Of a stretch of DNA of 64,000 nt, positions 18,064-26,824 are shown piece after piece. Location of the stretch: assembly GCA_964490975.1 (NCBI GenBank), contig CAZBEQ010000013.1, positions 9,180 to 73,179 of the forward strand, given 5' to 3'. The position numbers and the translations under genes were made by a program. The stretch is from DTU013 sp964490975 (lineage in GTDB: Bacteria > Bacillota > Clostridia > Acetivibrionales > DTU013). The notes beneath the pieces are model-generated. The model saw only the letters and a list, made by a program, of their open reading frames with translations, made no database searches and had not been told where the DNA came from. How positions within the stretch are numbered: position 1 is the stretch's first letter; each line of letters starts with the position of its first letter.

Positions 18064-20235
18064 TCAGTACTTCAGTTCTATTCTGTCGCCGATGACTTCG
18101 AAGGAGCCCTTCAGCACAGGAGTGCCGGTCAGCTTCTGACTCCTTGCGTCAGGCTGGCTTCCGCCGATGTATACTTCAAAGGTGCCGGGCTCCAGTACTG
18201 CTTTGCCGTCATTATCTATCAACGCCATCTGCCTGGGAGTCAATGTAAATCTGACTTCCTGTTCACAGCCCGGCTCAAGGAATACTTTTCTGATACCGTT
18301 CAGCTGCCATCTCGGCACATCAACACTTGCCTCCACATCCTTAAGATAAAGCTGAACAGTCTCCTCCGCAGCCATTTTGCCGGTGTTCCTCACAATGGCG
18401 CTGCATGAGACAGGTTCGCCTGACCTGATCCTGTCTGTGACCTTGATGCCGCTGTATCCGAACTTTGTATAGCTCAGGCCGTAGCCAAAAGGATAAAGAG
18501 CTTCATTTTCCATGTACTTGTAGGTCCTGTTTTTCATAGAATAGTCGCAGAAATCAGGCAGCTCTTCAGAGGTGGCATAGAATGTGACAGGAAGCCTTCC
18601 GGAGGGAACATAATTGCCGAACAGTGCCGCTGCTACTGCTTCTCCGCCGCGACCACCAGGATACCATGCCTGAAGGATAGCAGGTACATGTTCGTCAGCC
18701 CATTTAACAGCCAATGCGCTTCCTGCCATAAGCACCAGTATTACAGGCTTGCCTGTTGCGTATACCTTCTCCAGCAATTCCTGCTGCAGTCCCGGCAGGT
18801 TAAGATTGATCTTGTCACCGCCAGCAAACTCGTTTGAGGTATCGCCCTCTTCTCCTTCAAGTGTTGCGTCAAGTCCCATGCACATTACCACAGCATCTGA
18901 TCTTTCTGCTATTGCAAGCGCCTCGCTGAAACGGTCTTTGGGTGCAGAGAGGAACGACGTTTTATCTCTGAAAAGAGGACAGCCCAATGAATAATATACC
19001 CTTGTTTCTTCACCTACAGCAGCCCTGATGCCGTCGAGTATTGTGACATATCTGTCTGAGGTGCCGAAATAGTTGCCTTGGAGAGCTTCTCTGCTGTCGG
19101 CATTTGGCCCGATGACCGCTATAGATTTCAGCTTGTTTCTATCAAGTGGGAGAAGGTTTCCTTCATTTTTCAGTAAAACTATTGTTTTTTTGGCAACCTC
19201 AACGGAGAAGTCGCTATGCTCCTTACAACTGTTGATTTCATATGGGATATTGTTGAATGACACATGCTCCGGGGCGTCGAACATTCCCAGCTTCATTCTT
19301 GTAACAAAAAGCCTGATGGCAGCGCGGTCGATGTCTTCCTCGCTGACCAGCCCTTCGTTGTGTGCAATCATAAGATTTATATACATATTGCCGCAGTTAA
19401 CGTCACATCCGTTTTTAAGAGCCATCGATACGGACTCGGGTGCAGTTTTTGTAACCATATGGCCTTCATGGAAATCCTTTATTGCCCAGCAGTCCGATGT
19501 CACATGCCCTTTAAAGCCCCATTCATCACGAAGTATGTCTGTCAGCAGAGTTTTGCTTCCGCAGCAGGGCTCGCCGTTAGTCCTGTTATACGCACCCATT
19601 ACAGCTTCCACATCAGCTTCCTGGACCAGTTCCTTGAATGCTGGCAAATATGTCTCGCGCAAATCTTTTTGTGACACTTCTGCATTAAAGCTGTGTCTTA
19701 CACTTTCGGGGCCGCTATGGACCGCAAAGTGCTTGGCGCAGGCTGCAGACTTCAGATATTTTTTATCATCTCCCTGCATACCTTTGACAAATGCGACTCC
19801 CAATCTGCCAGTCAGGTAAGGATCCTCTCCATAGGTCTCATGGCCGCGGCCCCACCTGGGATCTCTGAAAATATTTATGTTAGGTGACCAGAAGGTAAGT
19901 CCCTTATATATGTCGTGCTCGCCTCTTCGGACACTCTCGTGGTACTTGGCTCTTCCTTCGGTCGAAATAATATCGGCTATCTTGTACATCATGTCTTCAT
20001 CAAAGGCTGCTGCCATACCTATTGCCTGTGGAAATACAGTTGCAACACCGGCCCTTGCGACTCCGTGCAAAGCTTCACTCCACCAGTTGTATGCCGGCAC
20101 TCCAAGTCTTGGGATGGCGGGTGAGCTATGGAGCATCTGTGTTACTTTTTCCTCCAGTGTCATACGGGATACCAGGTCCTTTGCGCGTTCTTCAAAGCTA
20201 ATGCTCTCATCCAGGTAAGCTGGTCTGTTTTCCAT
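18064..20235 (-). CDS. Glycoside hydrolase family 3, beta-xylosidase or beta-glucosidase
   Basis: 723 residues with the complete three-domain GH3 plan: TIM barrel to about 330, alpha/beta sandwich to about 560, and a C-terminal fibronectin-III-like domain. The nucleophile is Asp248 in GHVTSDCWAIKDF. YNWWSEALHGVARAG near residue 50 is typical of the clade containing xylan 1,4-beta-xylosidases and bifunctional arabinofuranosidases. RDPRWGRGHETYGEDPYLTG and CAKHFAVHSGPE are the substrate-binding blocks. GAYNRTNGEPCCGSK also fits the xylosidase group. There is no signal peptide, so it would act on imported oligosaccharides. Single gene with its own promoter region (20271-20308) and terminator (17960-18000). 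The ribosome binding site is AAAGGAGGT. Confidence 0.93.
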   Translation of the reverse strand: MENRPAYLDESISFEERAKDLVSRMTLEEKVTQMLHSSPAIPRLGVPAYNWWSEALHGVARAGVATVFPQAIGMAAAFDEDMMYKIADIISTEGRAKYHESVRRGEHDIYKGLTFWSPNINIFRDPRWGRGHETYGEDPYLTGRLGVAFVKGMQGDDKKYLKSAACAKHFAVHSGPESVRHSFNAEVSQKDLRETYLPAFKELVQEADVEAVMGAYNRTNGEPCCGSKTLLTDILRDEWGFKGHVTSDCWAIKDFHEGHMVTKTAPESVSMALKNGCDVNCGNMYINLMIAHNEGLVSEEDIDRAAIRLFVTRMKLGMFDAPEHVSFNNIPYEINSCKEHSDFSVEVAKKTIVLLKNEGNLLPLDRNKLKSIAVIGPNADSREALQGNYFGTSDRYVTILDGIRAAVGEETRVYYSLGCPLFRDKTSFLSAPKDRFSEALAIAERSDAVVMCMGLDATLEGEEGDTSNEFAGGDKINLNLPGLQQELLEKVYATGKPVILVLMAGSALAVKWADEHVPAILQAWYPGGRGGEAVAAALFGNYVPSGRLPVTFYATSEELPDFCDYSMKNRTYKYMENEALYPFGYGLSYTKFGYSGIKVTDRIRSGEPVSCSAIVRNTGKMAAEETVQLYLKDVEASVDVPRWQLNGIRKVFLEPGCEQEVRFTLTPRQMALIDNDGKAVLEPGTFEVYIGGSQPDARSQKLTGTPVLKGSFEVIGDRIELKY

Positions 20236-20270
20236 AATTGATTACCTCCTTTTATGATGGACTATGACAT

Positions 20271-20308
20271 ATTATAATCTTGTTCAGCCGATTAAATCAG
20301 GCTGAAAA
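20271..20308 (-). promoter_or_regulatory. GH3 promoter with overlapping inverted repeat
   Basis: On the minus strand TATAAT (20276-20271) is a good -10 box. TTCAGCC and GGCTGAA (20285-20308) form a perfect 7-bp inverted repeat with a 10-bp spacer, covering the region just upstream of the -10. That placement suits a repressor operator. The -35 box is weak, so the promoter may need an activator. Confidence 0.45.
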
Positions 20309-20477
20309 AGTTGAGTTACTACTCTTAACACAATACTATCCTTTTTTTAACCACAGGTCATATCAATTCTTGCTGTCCATTGTTCACATTTTGTCCGACG
20401 GCAGTAATCGGGCAATACAGTAAATCATACTAATATGTTATAATATTAGTTACTAAATTAGGGGGGGCAGATCTAAC

Positions 20478-21290
20478 ATGGTTGATAAAATAAGTACTTT
20501 ATCAATAGTTTTCATGGCTGTTTCAACCGGACTCTCAATATTGGTGCCGATAGCTGCCATCGTTGTTATGGGTATTAAGAAAAGGATGAACTGGAAGGCC
20601 ATGATTCTGGGGACAACACTTTTTTTAGTATTTGTAATGATATTGGAATCGATTCTGCACAATGTTGTACTTGGCACAGATCCTTCAAAGTCTGTGATAT
20701 ATCAGAGTCCATGGCTGTATATGTTATATGTCGGTTTTGCAGCCGGTATTTTCGAAGAGACAGCCAGATTGCTTTGCTTTAAGTTCATATTAAAGACCGG
20801 AGATAATGAAAGCATTGATACCGGTATTTCTTACGGACTTGGGCATGGTGGTATCGAATCGATATTCATAGGCGGCCTTGCTACAGTGTCGAATCTTATA
20901 ATGTCATCCATGTACAATTCCGGGATTCTTAGCAGCGTAACAGCCAGATTGAACGGTGAACAGCTTAGCGGTTTTAATCAGGGCATGGATATCCTCAGGA
21001 ACACTCCACCGGATTATTTCCTGCTATCAGGTATCGAAAGGATGGCGGCACTTGTATTGCAGATATCACTGTCGCTGTTTGTACTTAAGGCAGTAACGGA
21101 TAAAAAGTGGAAGTATTTCATATATGCAATTCTGATACACGCCGGGATCGATATGTTTGCAGCTTTATACCAGAGAGGGGTCATCGCAGATATCTATATA
21201 ATGGAGGGCATACTGCTTGCAGGCGCTTCGGCTACCGCATATTTTGCATTCAGGCACTTGGGTTGGAATAAGGTGCAAATGTCGGACTGA
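20478..21290 (+). CDS. YhfC-family intramembrane metalloprotease-like protein
   Basis: 270 residues with about seven membrane helices. FAAGIFEETARLLCFKFIL carries the EExxR motif and SYGLGHGGIESIFIGG the GxxHGxxE motif, the pattern of the YhfC family (PF10086), which is related to CPBP/Abi intramembrane proteases. A third motif, YAILIHAGIDMFAALYQ, carries the last conserved His and Asp. B. subtilis YhfC has no settled role. It stands alone between GH3 (divergent) and metA. A GGGGGG run 10 bp before ATG 20478 serves as ribosome binding site. A hairpin at 21297-21323 follows. Confidence 0.85.
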   Translation: MVDKISTLSIVFMAVSTGLSILVPIAAIVVMGIKKRMNWKAMILGTTLFLVFVMILESILHNVVLGTDPSKSVIYQSPWLYMLYVGFAAGIFEETARLLCFKFILKTGDNESIDTGISYGLGHGGIESIFIGGLATVSNLIMSSMYNSGILSSVTARLNGEQLSGFNQGMDILRNTPPDYFLLSGIERMAALVLQISLSLFVLKAVTDKKWKYFIYAILIHAGIDMFAALYQRGVIADIYIMEGILLAGASATAYFAFRHLGWNKVQMSD

Positions 21291-21296
21291 TCTTGG

Positions 21297-21323
21297 TATT
21301 GCAAATTTTACTTATTTGCAATA
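21297..21323 (+). terminator. Hairpin after YhfC-family gene
   Basis: TATTGCAAA and TTTGCAATA form a perfect 9-bp stem with a 9-nt loop, 6 bp past the stop codon. A T-rich stretch (TTATATTTC) follows. The stem is AT-rich, so termination strength is uncertain. Confidence 0.5.
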
Positions 21324-21399
21324 TTATATTTCACATATATCATGCTCTGATTTCTATATAATAAAATGAGCTGAACCGATCCTGAAAGGTGGATAATCG

Positions 21400-22317
21400 A
21401 TGCCCATTAGAATACCCAACAGTTTACCGGCTGCAGAGGTCTTGACCGGTGAGAATATATTCATAATGAACGAGGAAAGAGCTGAAAGGCAGGATATAAG
21501 GCCTCTTAGCATAGTACTGCTCAACCTGATGCCAACTAAAATAGCTACGGAGACCCAACTGCTCAGACTTATCGGCAATTCGTCATTGCAGGTGGATGTT
21601 ACTTTTTTGCATCCTGAGACACATCAATCAAAAAATACTCCTCAGGAGCATCTAATGAAATTTTACAATACATTCAATGATATAAGGCATAAAAAGTTTG
21701 ACGGACTGATTATAACAGGCGCTCCTGTAGAGCAGATGCCATTTGAAGCTGTGAATTACTGGGGTGAACTGAAGGAAATAATGGACTGGAGCCTGCATAA
21801 TGTTTATTCCACCTTCCATATTTGCTGGGGCGCGCAGGCCGGTTTGTACCATCATTATGGGATCGACAAGTATCCTATGGATGAAAAGCTATCCGGAATA
21901 TATGAACACAGGGTCACTAAACAAAATGTGATGCTGATGCGTGGATTCGATGAGAGATTCTATGCTCCGCACTCCAGACATACAGAGATAAGGAAGGAAG
22001 ATATCGACAAGGTTCCTGAACTCCAGATACTGTCGGAGTCCGATGAAGCGGGGGTATACATAGTTTCTGCGCTCAAAGGCAGACAAATTTTTGTGACAGG
22101 CCATTCCGAATATGATCCGTTGACGCTGAAGGATGAATATGACAGGGATGTCGGCAAGGGTCTGGGACCCAATATTCCAAAGAACTATTTCACTGAGGAT
22201 GACCCTGGCAAACCGCCAATCGTGAGATGGAGGGCGCATGGGAATCTGTTGTACGCAAACTGGCTCAACTACTACGTATATCAGGAGACACCATTTGACC
22301 TTAACGAAATTGAATAG
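21400..22317 (+). CDS. metA: Homoserine O-acetyltransferase (MetA family)
   Basis: 305 residues, the full MetA/HTS length. The catalytic Cys142 is in FHICWGAQAGLYHHYG, and His235 and Glu237 are in TGHSEYDP. Residue 111 is Glu (GLIITGAPVEQMPFE). In this family Glu111 is known to select acetyl-CoA, while Gly111, as in E. coli, selects succinyl-CoA, so the product should be O-acetylhomoserine. That agrees with the O-acetylhomoserine sulfhydrylase MetY at 39.4 kb. It is the first committed step of methionine synthesis. The start ATG 21400 follows GAAAGGTGG. No SAM riboswitch or T-box was recognised in the 109-bp leader. A symmetric terminator follows at 22331-22376. Confidence 0.95.
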   Translation: MPIRIPNSLPAAEVLTGENIFIMNEERAERQDIRPLSIVLLNLMPTKIATETQLLRLIGNSSLQVDVTFLHPETHQSKNTPQEHLMKFYNTFNDIRHKKFDGLIITGAPVEQMPFEAVNYWGELKEIMDWSLHNVYSTFHICWGAQAGLYHHYGIDKYPMDEKLSGIYEHRVTKQNVMLMRGFDERFYAPHSRHTEIRKEDIDKVPELQILSESDEAGVYIVSALKGRQIFVTGHSEYDPLTLKDEYDRDVGKGLGPNIPKNYFTEDDPGKPPIVRWRAHGNLLYANWLNYYVYQETPFDLNEIE

Positions 22318-22330
22318 CACCAAGCAAAAT

Positions 22331-22376
22331 CAATAGAGGGCAAAATAAAAGGACAACGTATAGTTGCCCTCTATTG
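22331..22376. terminator. Bidirectional terminator between metA and membrane protein gene
   Basis: CAATAGAGGGCAA and TTGCCCTCTATTG form a perfect 13-bp stem with a 20-nt loop. It lies between convergent genes and carries T-rich or A-rich flanks usable in both directions. Confidence 0.75.
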
Positions 22377-22403
22377 TATTCTTTGTATGTAATAATCCTT
22401 TAA

Positions 22404-22814
22404 TTAACCGTTTATGTTTATATTCGAAGAGCCAACCATAGTCTTTCTCAGTACCAGATAGCCGAGTCCGCCGAAGATTGCTACTCTGAACAGGCTCCAC
22501 CAGGACAGATAGTGATATTTGCCTATCAAGTCAATGAGCAAACTGATAAAACAGAGTCCGCCGTATCCAAGCAATCCTATATAAAGGAATTGCTCCTTCA
22601 AGCTTGCGTATGTCAATAACAGTCCTAGAATAAATACCCAGTATGAAAGTGCGCTGAAAAAACCGCCTAATGAAATACCGAGGGTGTCGTTCAGGAATAT
22701 TAGCACTAATCCCGCAAACATAATAATAATGTCAAGGGGCAGTAGTAATTTAAAAAACTTGCATGTGCTGAAGAAGCTGCGAAGCTCATTGCTGATGTTC
22801 ACATAAGTGTTCAT
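22404..22814 (-). CDS. Small membrane protein, four predicted helices
   Basis: 136 residues. Four hydrophobic segments are visible: KLLLPLDIIIMFAGLVLIFL, SYWVFILGLLLTYA, FLYIGLLGYGGLCFISLLI and SLFRVAIFGGLGYLVL. The N-terminus is short and hydrophilic and there is no known motif. It has a good ribosome binding site (GGAGGGG before ATG 22814) and is divergent from the GH94 gene. I do not recognise a family; it could be a small stress-related or regulatory membrane protein. Confidence 0.7.
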   Translation of the reverse strand: MNTYVNISNELRSFFSTCKFFKLLLPLDIIIMFAGLVLIFLNDTLGISLGGFFSALSYWVFILGLLLTYASLKEQFLYIGLLGYGGLCFISLLIDLIGKYHYLSWWSLFRVAIFGGLGYLVLRKTMVGSSNINING

Positions 22815-22846
22815 GATTATCCCCTCCGAATTGTTTATAGTCGGTT

Positions 22847-22868
22847 CAAATACTAAATACTGTATTTG
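22847..22868. promoter_or_regulatory. Possible operator between divergent genes
   Basis: CAAATAC and GTATTTG are perfect 7-bp arms around TAAATACT, in the intergenic region between the small membrane protein gene and the GH94 gene. Symmetry and position are the only evidence. Confidence 0.3.
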
Positions 22869-22964
22869 GTGACCATTTATATTATATTGGATTATTCAAT
22901 ATTTAGCAATTATATTATATAATTATGTTTGTAGAAAATTAAGCTTTAGGAGGACAAGGCAACA

Positions 22965-25319
22965 ATGAAATACGGATATTTTGATGAAGGCGCAAGGGAA
23001 TACGTTGTTACCAGACCTGATACTCCGACTCCCTGGATCAACTATATCGGCAGTGGGAAATATGGGGGAATAGTCTCAAATACAGGCGGTGGCTACAGTT
23101 TTCATAAGGATCCTCAAAACAGGAGGATAACCAGATACCGCTATAACAGCATACCGATGGACAGGCCCGGAAGATACATATATATCAGGGATGCTGCAAC
23201 GGGTGAATACTGGAACCCGGGGTTCCAGCCGTCTGCGACAAAGCTCGACAGCTACAGCTGCAGGCACGGTATGGGATATACGGTGCTTGAGGGAGAATAT
23301 AAGAGAGTCGCAGCAAGTGTGACATATTTTGTGCCTGATGACAGGGATTTTGAAATCTGGCTGCTCAAAGTACGTAATCTGTCCAGTGTGACTAAAAAGC
23401 TTCAAATGTTCAGCTATGCCGAATTCTGCTTCTGGGATGCCATAATGGACCAGCAGAACGTGGACTGGGTACAGCAGATCAACCAAGGCCGCTATGACAA
23501 TGGCATAATCACCTGGTATCCGCATTATATCAGCAATAATGCATCATTCTTTGCTACAGGGGCTGAAGTAGCAAGTTTCGATACAAACCTTGAATCCTTT
23601 ATCGGCAAATATCATTCCGAAGCAAATCCTATTGCGGTAGAGCAGGGTGCATGCTCGAATTCCATATCCTTCAGGACAAATGGTGTTGGAGCTTTCTGCA
23701 ACGAGATCGTGCTGGAAGGCGGAGAGTTCAGGGATTTAGTATTTATATTGGGCTATTCGGAAAACAAATCAGATATCAGGAAGGATATTGAGCCGTATCT
23801 GGACCCCAAAGAGGCAGGACAAGCTCTTGAACGGCTAAATAAATACTGGGAGGAATACACAGGAAAACTGCATGTTGAAACTCCCGACCGCGATATGAAT
23901 CTCTTTGTTAACATGTGGAATCAGTATCAGTGCAAGACGACCTTCAACTGGTCACGGTTTGTCTCACTTTACCAGCTTGGTCTTGGAAGGGGTATGGGGA
24001 TAAGAGATAGCGCCCAGGATACACTCGGCGTAATGCATACGATACCTGAACAGGCAAAAGACCTGATCATCAAGCTTCTGAAGTGCCAGTATACTGACGG
24101 TCGCGCATATCACCTGTTCTTCCCGCTTACCGGAGAAGGCGGCGTAGGAGATGCTCCTGTCAAAAAGTTTGACTGGTATTCGGATGATCATCTTTGGCTG
24201 ATACTTGCTGTAAATGCATATGTCAAAGAGACCGGCGATTTTGCATTCCTTGACAGTGAAGTGCTTTATAATGATAAAAAGACGGCTGCAACGGTTTGGG
24301 AGCATCTAATAAAGGCACTTGATTTTACGGACTGCTGGAAGGGACCGCATAATATTGCACTGGCAGGCCGTGCCGACTGGAATGATACGCTGAATCTGGA
24401 TACCGGCAAGGGGGTCGCCGAAAGCGTATTTACCTCTATGCTATTCTGCAGAGCTGCCATTGAAATGACAGAGCTTGCTCAATACCTTGGCAAAAAGGAT
24501 GATGAGGTCAAGTTCGACAGTATGCTCATACAGATGAAAAATGCCATAAATGAGACCTGCTGGGATGGTGAATGGTACAAGAGGGCCTTTGATGATGAGA
24601 GCAGGCCGCTGGGCTCTAAGGAAAGCGCCTTCGGAAAGATATTTATCAACTCCCAGTCATGGGCAGTCCTTGGCAAGGTTTGCGATGAGGAGCGTACCCG
24701 CATATGCCTTGATTCTGTGAACAAATACCTTAACACTGAATACGGTATAGTAACTATGTATCCTTCATATACACAGCACGATGATACAAAGGGTGGTATT
24801 ACGACATATCCACCGGGAGCCAAGGAAAATGGCGGTATATTCTGTCATACGAATCCATGGGTGATGATAGCCGAGATAATGGCCGGCAATGGCAACAGGG
24901 CATTTGAGTACTATAGACAGATATTGCCTGCAAGGCGCAATAATGATGCGGACCATTTTGAGGTGGAGCCGTATGTGTATCCACAGAATATCCTGGGCAA
25001 GGAGCATCCGCAGTTTGGCATAGGCAGGAATTCATGGCTCAGTGGTACGGCAGCCTGGAATATGGTTGCGTCCAGCCAGTATATTTTGGGCATCAGGCCC
25101 GGCTATGACTGCCTGCTGGTGGAACCCTGCATTCCATCCTCCTGGGACGGTTTCAGAGCTGTGAGGATATTCCGCGGAGCCGAGTACAATATCGAAGTCA
25201 AGAATCCTTCGCATGTTTGCAGCGGTGTTAAGAAGATCACGTTGAATGGCAATGTTGTTGAAAAGATAAATGTTCAGCCTGAAGGCAGCAAGTCGTACGT
25301 TGTTGTTGAACTTGGCTGA
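22965..25319 (+). CDS. Glycoside hydrolase family 94 disaccharide/oligosaccharide phosphorylase
   Basis: 784 residues. It follows the cellobiose phosphorylase plan: an N-terminal beta-sandwich (WINYIGSGKYGGIVSNTGGG, RRITRYRYNS), a linker, an (alpha/alpha)6 barrel and a C-terminal jelly roll. GRADWNDTLNLDTG, around residue 468-481, holds the general-acid Asp, and GLGRGMGIRDSAQD and YPPGAKENGGIFCHTNPW form the phosphate and sugar sites. GH94 enzymes cleave beta-glucosides with phosphate to give a sugar 1-phosphate and save ATP. As I recall cellobiose phosphorylases, a loop of about 20 residues follows the WND motif; here the chain goes almost directly to KGVAESVF. That suggests a different acceptor, so cellobiose is not assumed. 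No signal peptide; ribosome binding site AGGAGGAC. Confidence 0.88.
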   Translation: MKYGYFDEGAREYVVTRPDTPTPWINYIGSGKYGGIVSNTGGGYSFHKDPQNRRITRYRYNSIPMDRPGRYIYIRDAATGEYWNPGFQPSATKLDSYSCRHGMGYTVLEGEYKRVAASVTYFVPDDRDFEIWLLKVRNLSSVTKKLQMFSYAEFCFWDAIMDQQNVDWVQQINQGRYDNGIITWYPHYISNNASFFATGAEVASFDTNLESFIGKYHSEANPIAVEQGACSNSISFRTNGVGAFCNEIVLEGGEFRDLVFILGYSENKSDIRKDIEPYLDPKEAGQALERLNKYWEEYTGKLHVETPDRDMNLFVNMWNQYQCKTTFNWSRFVSLYQLGLGRGMGIRDSAQDTLGVMHTIPEQAKDLIIKLLKCQYTDGRAYHLFFPLTGEGGVGDAPVKKFDWYSDDHLWLILAVNAYVKETGDFAFLDSEVLYNDKKTAATVWEHLIKALDFTDCWKGPHNIALAGRADWNDTLNLDTGKGVAESVFTSMLFCRAAIEMTELAQYLGKKDDEVKFDSMLIQMKNAINETCWDGEWYKRAFDDESRPLGSKESAFGKIFINSQSWAVLGKVCDEERTRICLDSVNKYLNTEYGIVTMYPSYTQHDDTKGGITTYPPGAKENGGIFCHTNPWVMIAEIMAGNGNRAFEYYRQILPARRNNDADHFEVEPYVYPQNILGKEHPQFGIGRNSWLSGTAAWNMVASSQYILGIRPGYDCLLVEPCIPSSWDGFRAVRIFRGAEYNIEVKNPSHVCSGVKKITLNGNVVEKINVQPEGSKSYVVVELG

Positions 25320-25320
25320 T

Positions 25321-25967
25321 CCACAAACGGCGCTGTCAGCCTTTTAAGTCAGTTGATGCAAGGACTGCCGGCGCCATTTATTCCGGCTGTGTTTCCAAGC
25401 ACCAGCTGCAGTGTGCCTATTTACATACGACCAAGCTTGCAATTAGAGGTCATGTCTCACGGGTATTGCAGCTGCTCCCAACTAACTGTTTGCGTAGCAG
25501 AAGGGCGTTGAAGCAGGAAACGCAGCCTCCACAAACGGCGCTGTCAGCCCCGATAGTCAGTTGATGCAAGGGCTGCCGGCGCCATTTATTCCGGCTGTGT
25601 TTCCAAGCACCAGCTGCAGTGTGCCTATTTACATACGACCAAGCTTGCAATTAGAGGTCATGTCTCACGGGTATTGCAGCTGCTCCCAACTAACTGTTTG
25701 CGTAGCAGAAGGGCGTTGAAGCAGGAAACGCAGCCTCCACAAACGGCGCTGTCAGCCCCGATAGTCAGTTGATGCAAGGGCTGCCGGCGCCATTTATTCC
25801 GGCTGTGTTTCCAAGCACCAGCTGCAGTGTGCCTATTTACATACGACCAAGCTTGCAATTAGAGGTCATGTCTCACGGGTATTGCAGCTGCTCCCAACTA
25901 ACTGTTTGCGTAGCAGAAGGGTGTTGAAGCAGGAAACGCAGCCTCCACAAACGGCGCTGTCAGCCTC
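25321..25967. repeat. 208-bp tandem repeat, three full copies plus a 23-bp fourth
   Basis: Units begin CCACAAACGGCGCTGTCAGC at 25321, 25529, 25737 and 25945. Units 2 and 3 are essentially identical; unit 1 differs mainly in the TTTTAAG segment near its start. Within each unit GGCGCTGTCAGCCC can pair with GGGCTGCCGGCGCC around a ~19-nt loop, giving a stable stem-loop. The repeat is GC-richer than its surroundings. Identical 66-codon frames on the minus strand (25450-25650 and 25658-25858) just reflect the repeat and lack ribosome binding sites. The array begins 2 bp after the GH94 stop. The remaining 25968-26141 is AT-rich leader of the next gene. Confidence 0.95.
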
Positions 25968-26141
25968 TGCTGATGCAAAATTAGTTGATAGAATGAAAAA
26001 AATAGCGAAATAGCTTGATTAGTTGATTTTTGTGTAATATAATGTAAATGTTTGGTTTACTAGCAAATGCTTTGTGACCAAAGCCAAGTATTTACTGCGT
26101 CAGCAGATATTACTAATCTTTCTAAAGCGAGGGGACCATAA

Positions 26142-26423
26142 ATGTTCGAAGACAAAACGTTAGTATGCAAGGATTGTGGGCAGGAATTCGTATTTACCGC
26201 AGGTGAGCAGGAGTTTTATGCAAGCAGGGGTTTTCAGAATGAACCCGGAAGATGCAAGGAGTGCAGGTCGTCAAGGAAGTCCTCGTATGGCAGAGATGGT
26301 GCCAAGAGAGAAAGAGAAATGTATGATGCAGTCTGCGCGCAGTGTGGAAAACCGACCAAGGTTCCTTTCAAACCGCGTTTGGATAAACCGGTCTATTGTA
26401 GCGAGTGCTTTTCAAATCGCTAA
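26142..26423 (+). CDS. Small zinc-ribbon protein
   Basis: 93 residues with two CxxC pairs in each half: LVCKDCGQEFVF and GRCKECRSS, then AVCAQCGKPTKVPF and PVYCSECF. The first half matches the 'probable zinc-ribbon' family (zinc-ribbon of CxxDxG/CKDCGxxFxFT type), the second the CxxCG treble-cleft 'CxxCxxCG' family seen in small clostridial proteins. It should bind two zinc ions. No function is established; nucleic acid or protein binding is likely. ATG 26142 lies behind GCGAGGGGACC. Two hairpins, the second with a T-run, follow the stop. Confidence 0.85.
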   Translation: MFEDKTLVCKDCGQEFVFTAGEQEFYASRGFQNEPGRCKECRSSRKSSYGRDGAKREREMYDAVCAQCGKPTKVPFKPRLDKPVYCSECFSNR

Positions 26424-26454
26424 TCCGGCTTAGAAGACAATTACAAATTATTTT

Positions 26455-26483
26455 TAGCCCTGTGTATAACTTATACAGGGCTA
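26455..26483 (+). repeat. Hairpin downstream of zinc-ribbon gene
   Basis: TAGCCCTG and CAGGGCTA form a perfect 8-bp stem. The loop contains TGTGTATAA, the reverse complement of the DnaA-box form TTATACACA. Confidence 0.7.
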
Positions 26484-26494
26484 GATTTGTGTGT

Positions 26495-26532
26495 GCCCGC
26501 AAGCCTTATTTCTCAGACCTTGCGGGCTTTTT
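26495..26532 (+). terminator. Rho-independent terminator after zinc-ribbon gene
   Basis: GCCCGCAAG pairs perfectly with CTTGCGGGC and is followed by TTTTTAA. It lies about 70 bp after the zinc-ribbon stop codon. Confidence 0.85.
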
Positions 26533-26642
26533 AATCCACACGGTGACAACGCGTTTCCGAGGTTTCTGAGTAAGGTTTTCCACAAGTCTGAAGGGCGTAA
26601 TTAAAGGTTATTCACAGGTTTATCAACATTATCCACAGGACA

Positions 26643-26672
26643 ATATACACAAAACACATGTTTTGTGTATAT
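26643..26672. repeat. 30-bp palindrome
   Basis: ATATACACAAAACA and its exact reverse complement flank a 2-bp centre (CA). Each arm ends in a DnaA-box-like 9-mer. It could be a dimeric protein binding site. Confidence 0.85.
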
Positions 26673-26824
26673 CGTGACGTACTCCCGCCGCCTATAGAGG
26701 TGGGGTTCCGTAGAGCTTTCAGCGATAAGTTAAAAAATCCTTTTAATATAACCTGGTTGTGGTCTGCCAACTGCAACTAGAATCCAAGTATATGTGGAAC
26801 ATCCTTTGCCTGAATAAATATAAT

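Larger units (their letters stand above)
26461..26672. other. Cluster of DnaA-box-like 9-mers
   Basis: Against the consensus TTATNCACA, perfect matches are TTATACACA (minus strand, 26469-26461), TTATTCACA (26608-26616) and TTATCCACA (26629-26637). Near matches are TTTTCCACA (26576-26584), TAATCCACA (26532-26540), ATATACACA (26643-26651) and its mirror (26672-26664). That is seven sites in 212 bp. The dnaA and dnaN genes are not nearby, so this is probably not the main origin; a DnaA-titration or regulatory cluster, or an origin relic of an integrated element, are options. Confidence 0.5.

Noticed and set aside
21291..21399. SAM riboswitch or T-box before metA
   Set aside because: The 109-bp leader lacks the conserved riboswitch core and T-box sequence; only a terminator-like hairpin is seen.
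25450..25858. Two identical 66-codon minus-strand frames in the 208-bp repeats
   Set aside because: They exist only because the repeat is duplicated; no start signal and no recognisable family.
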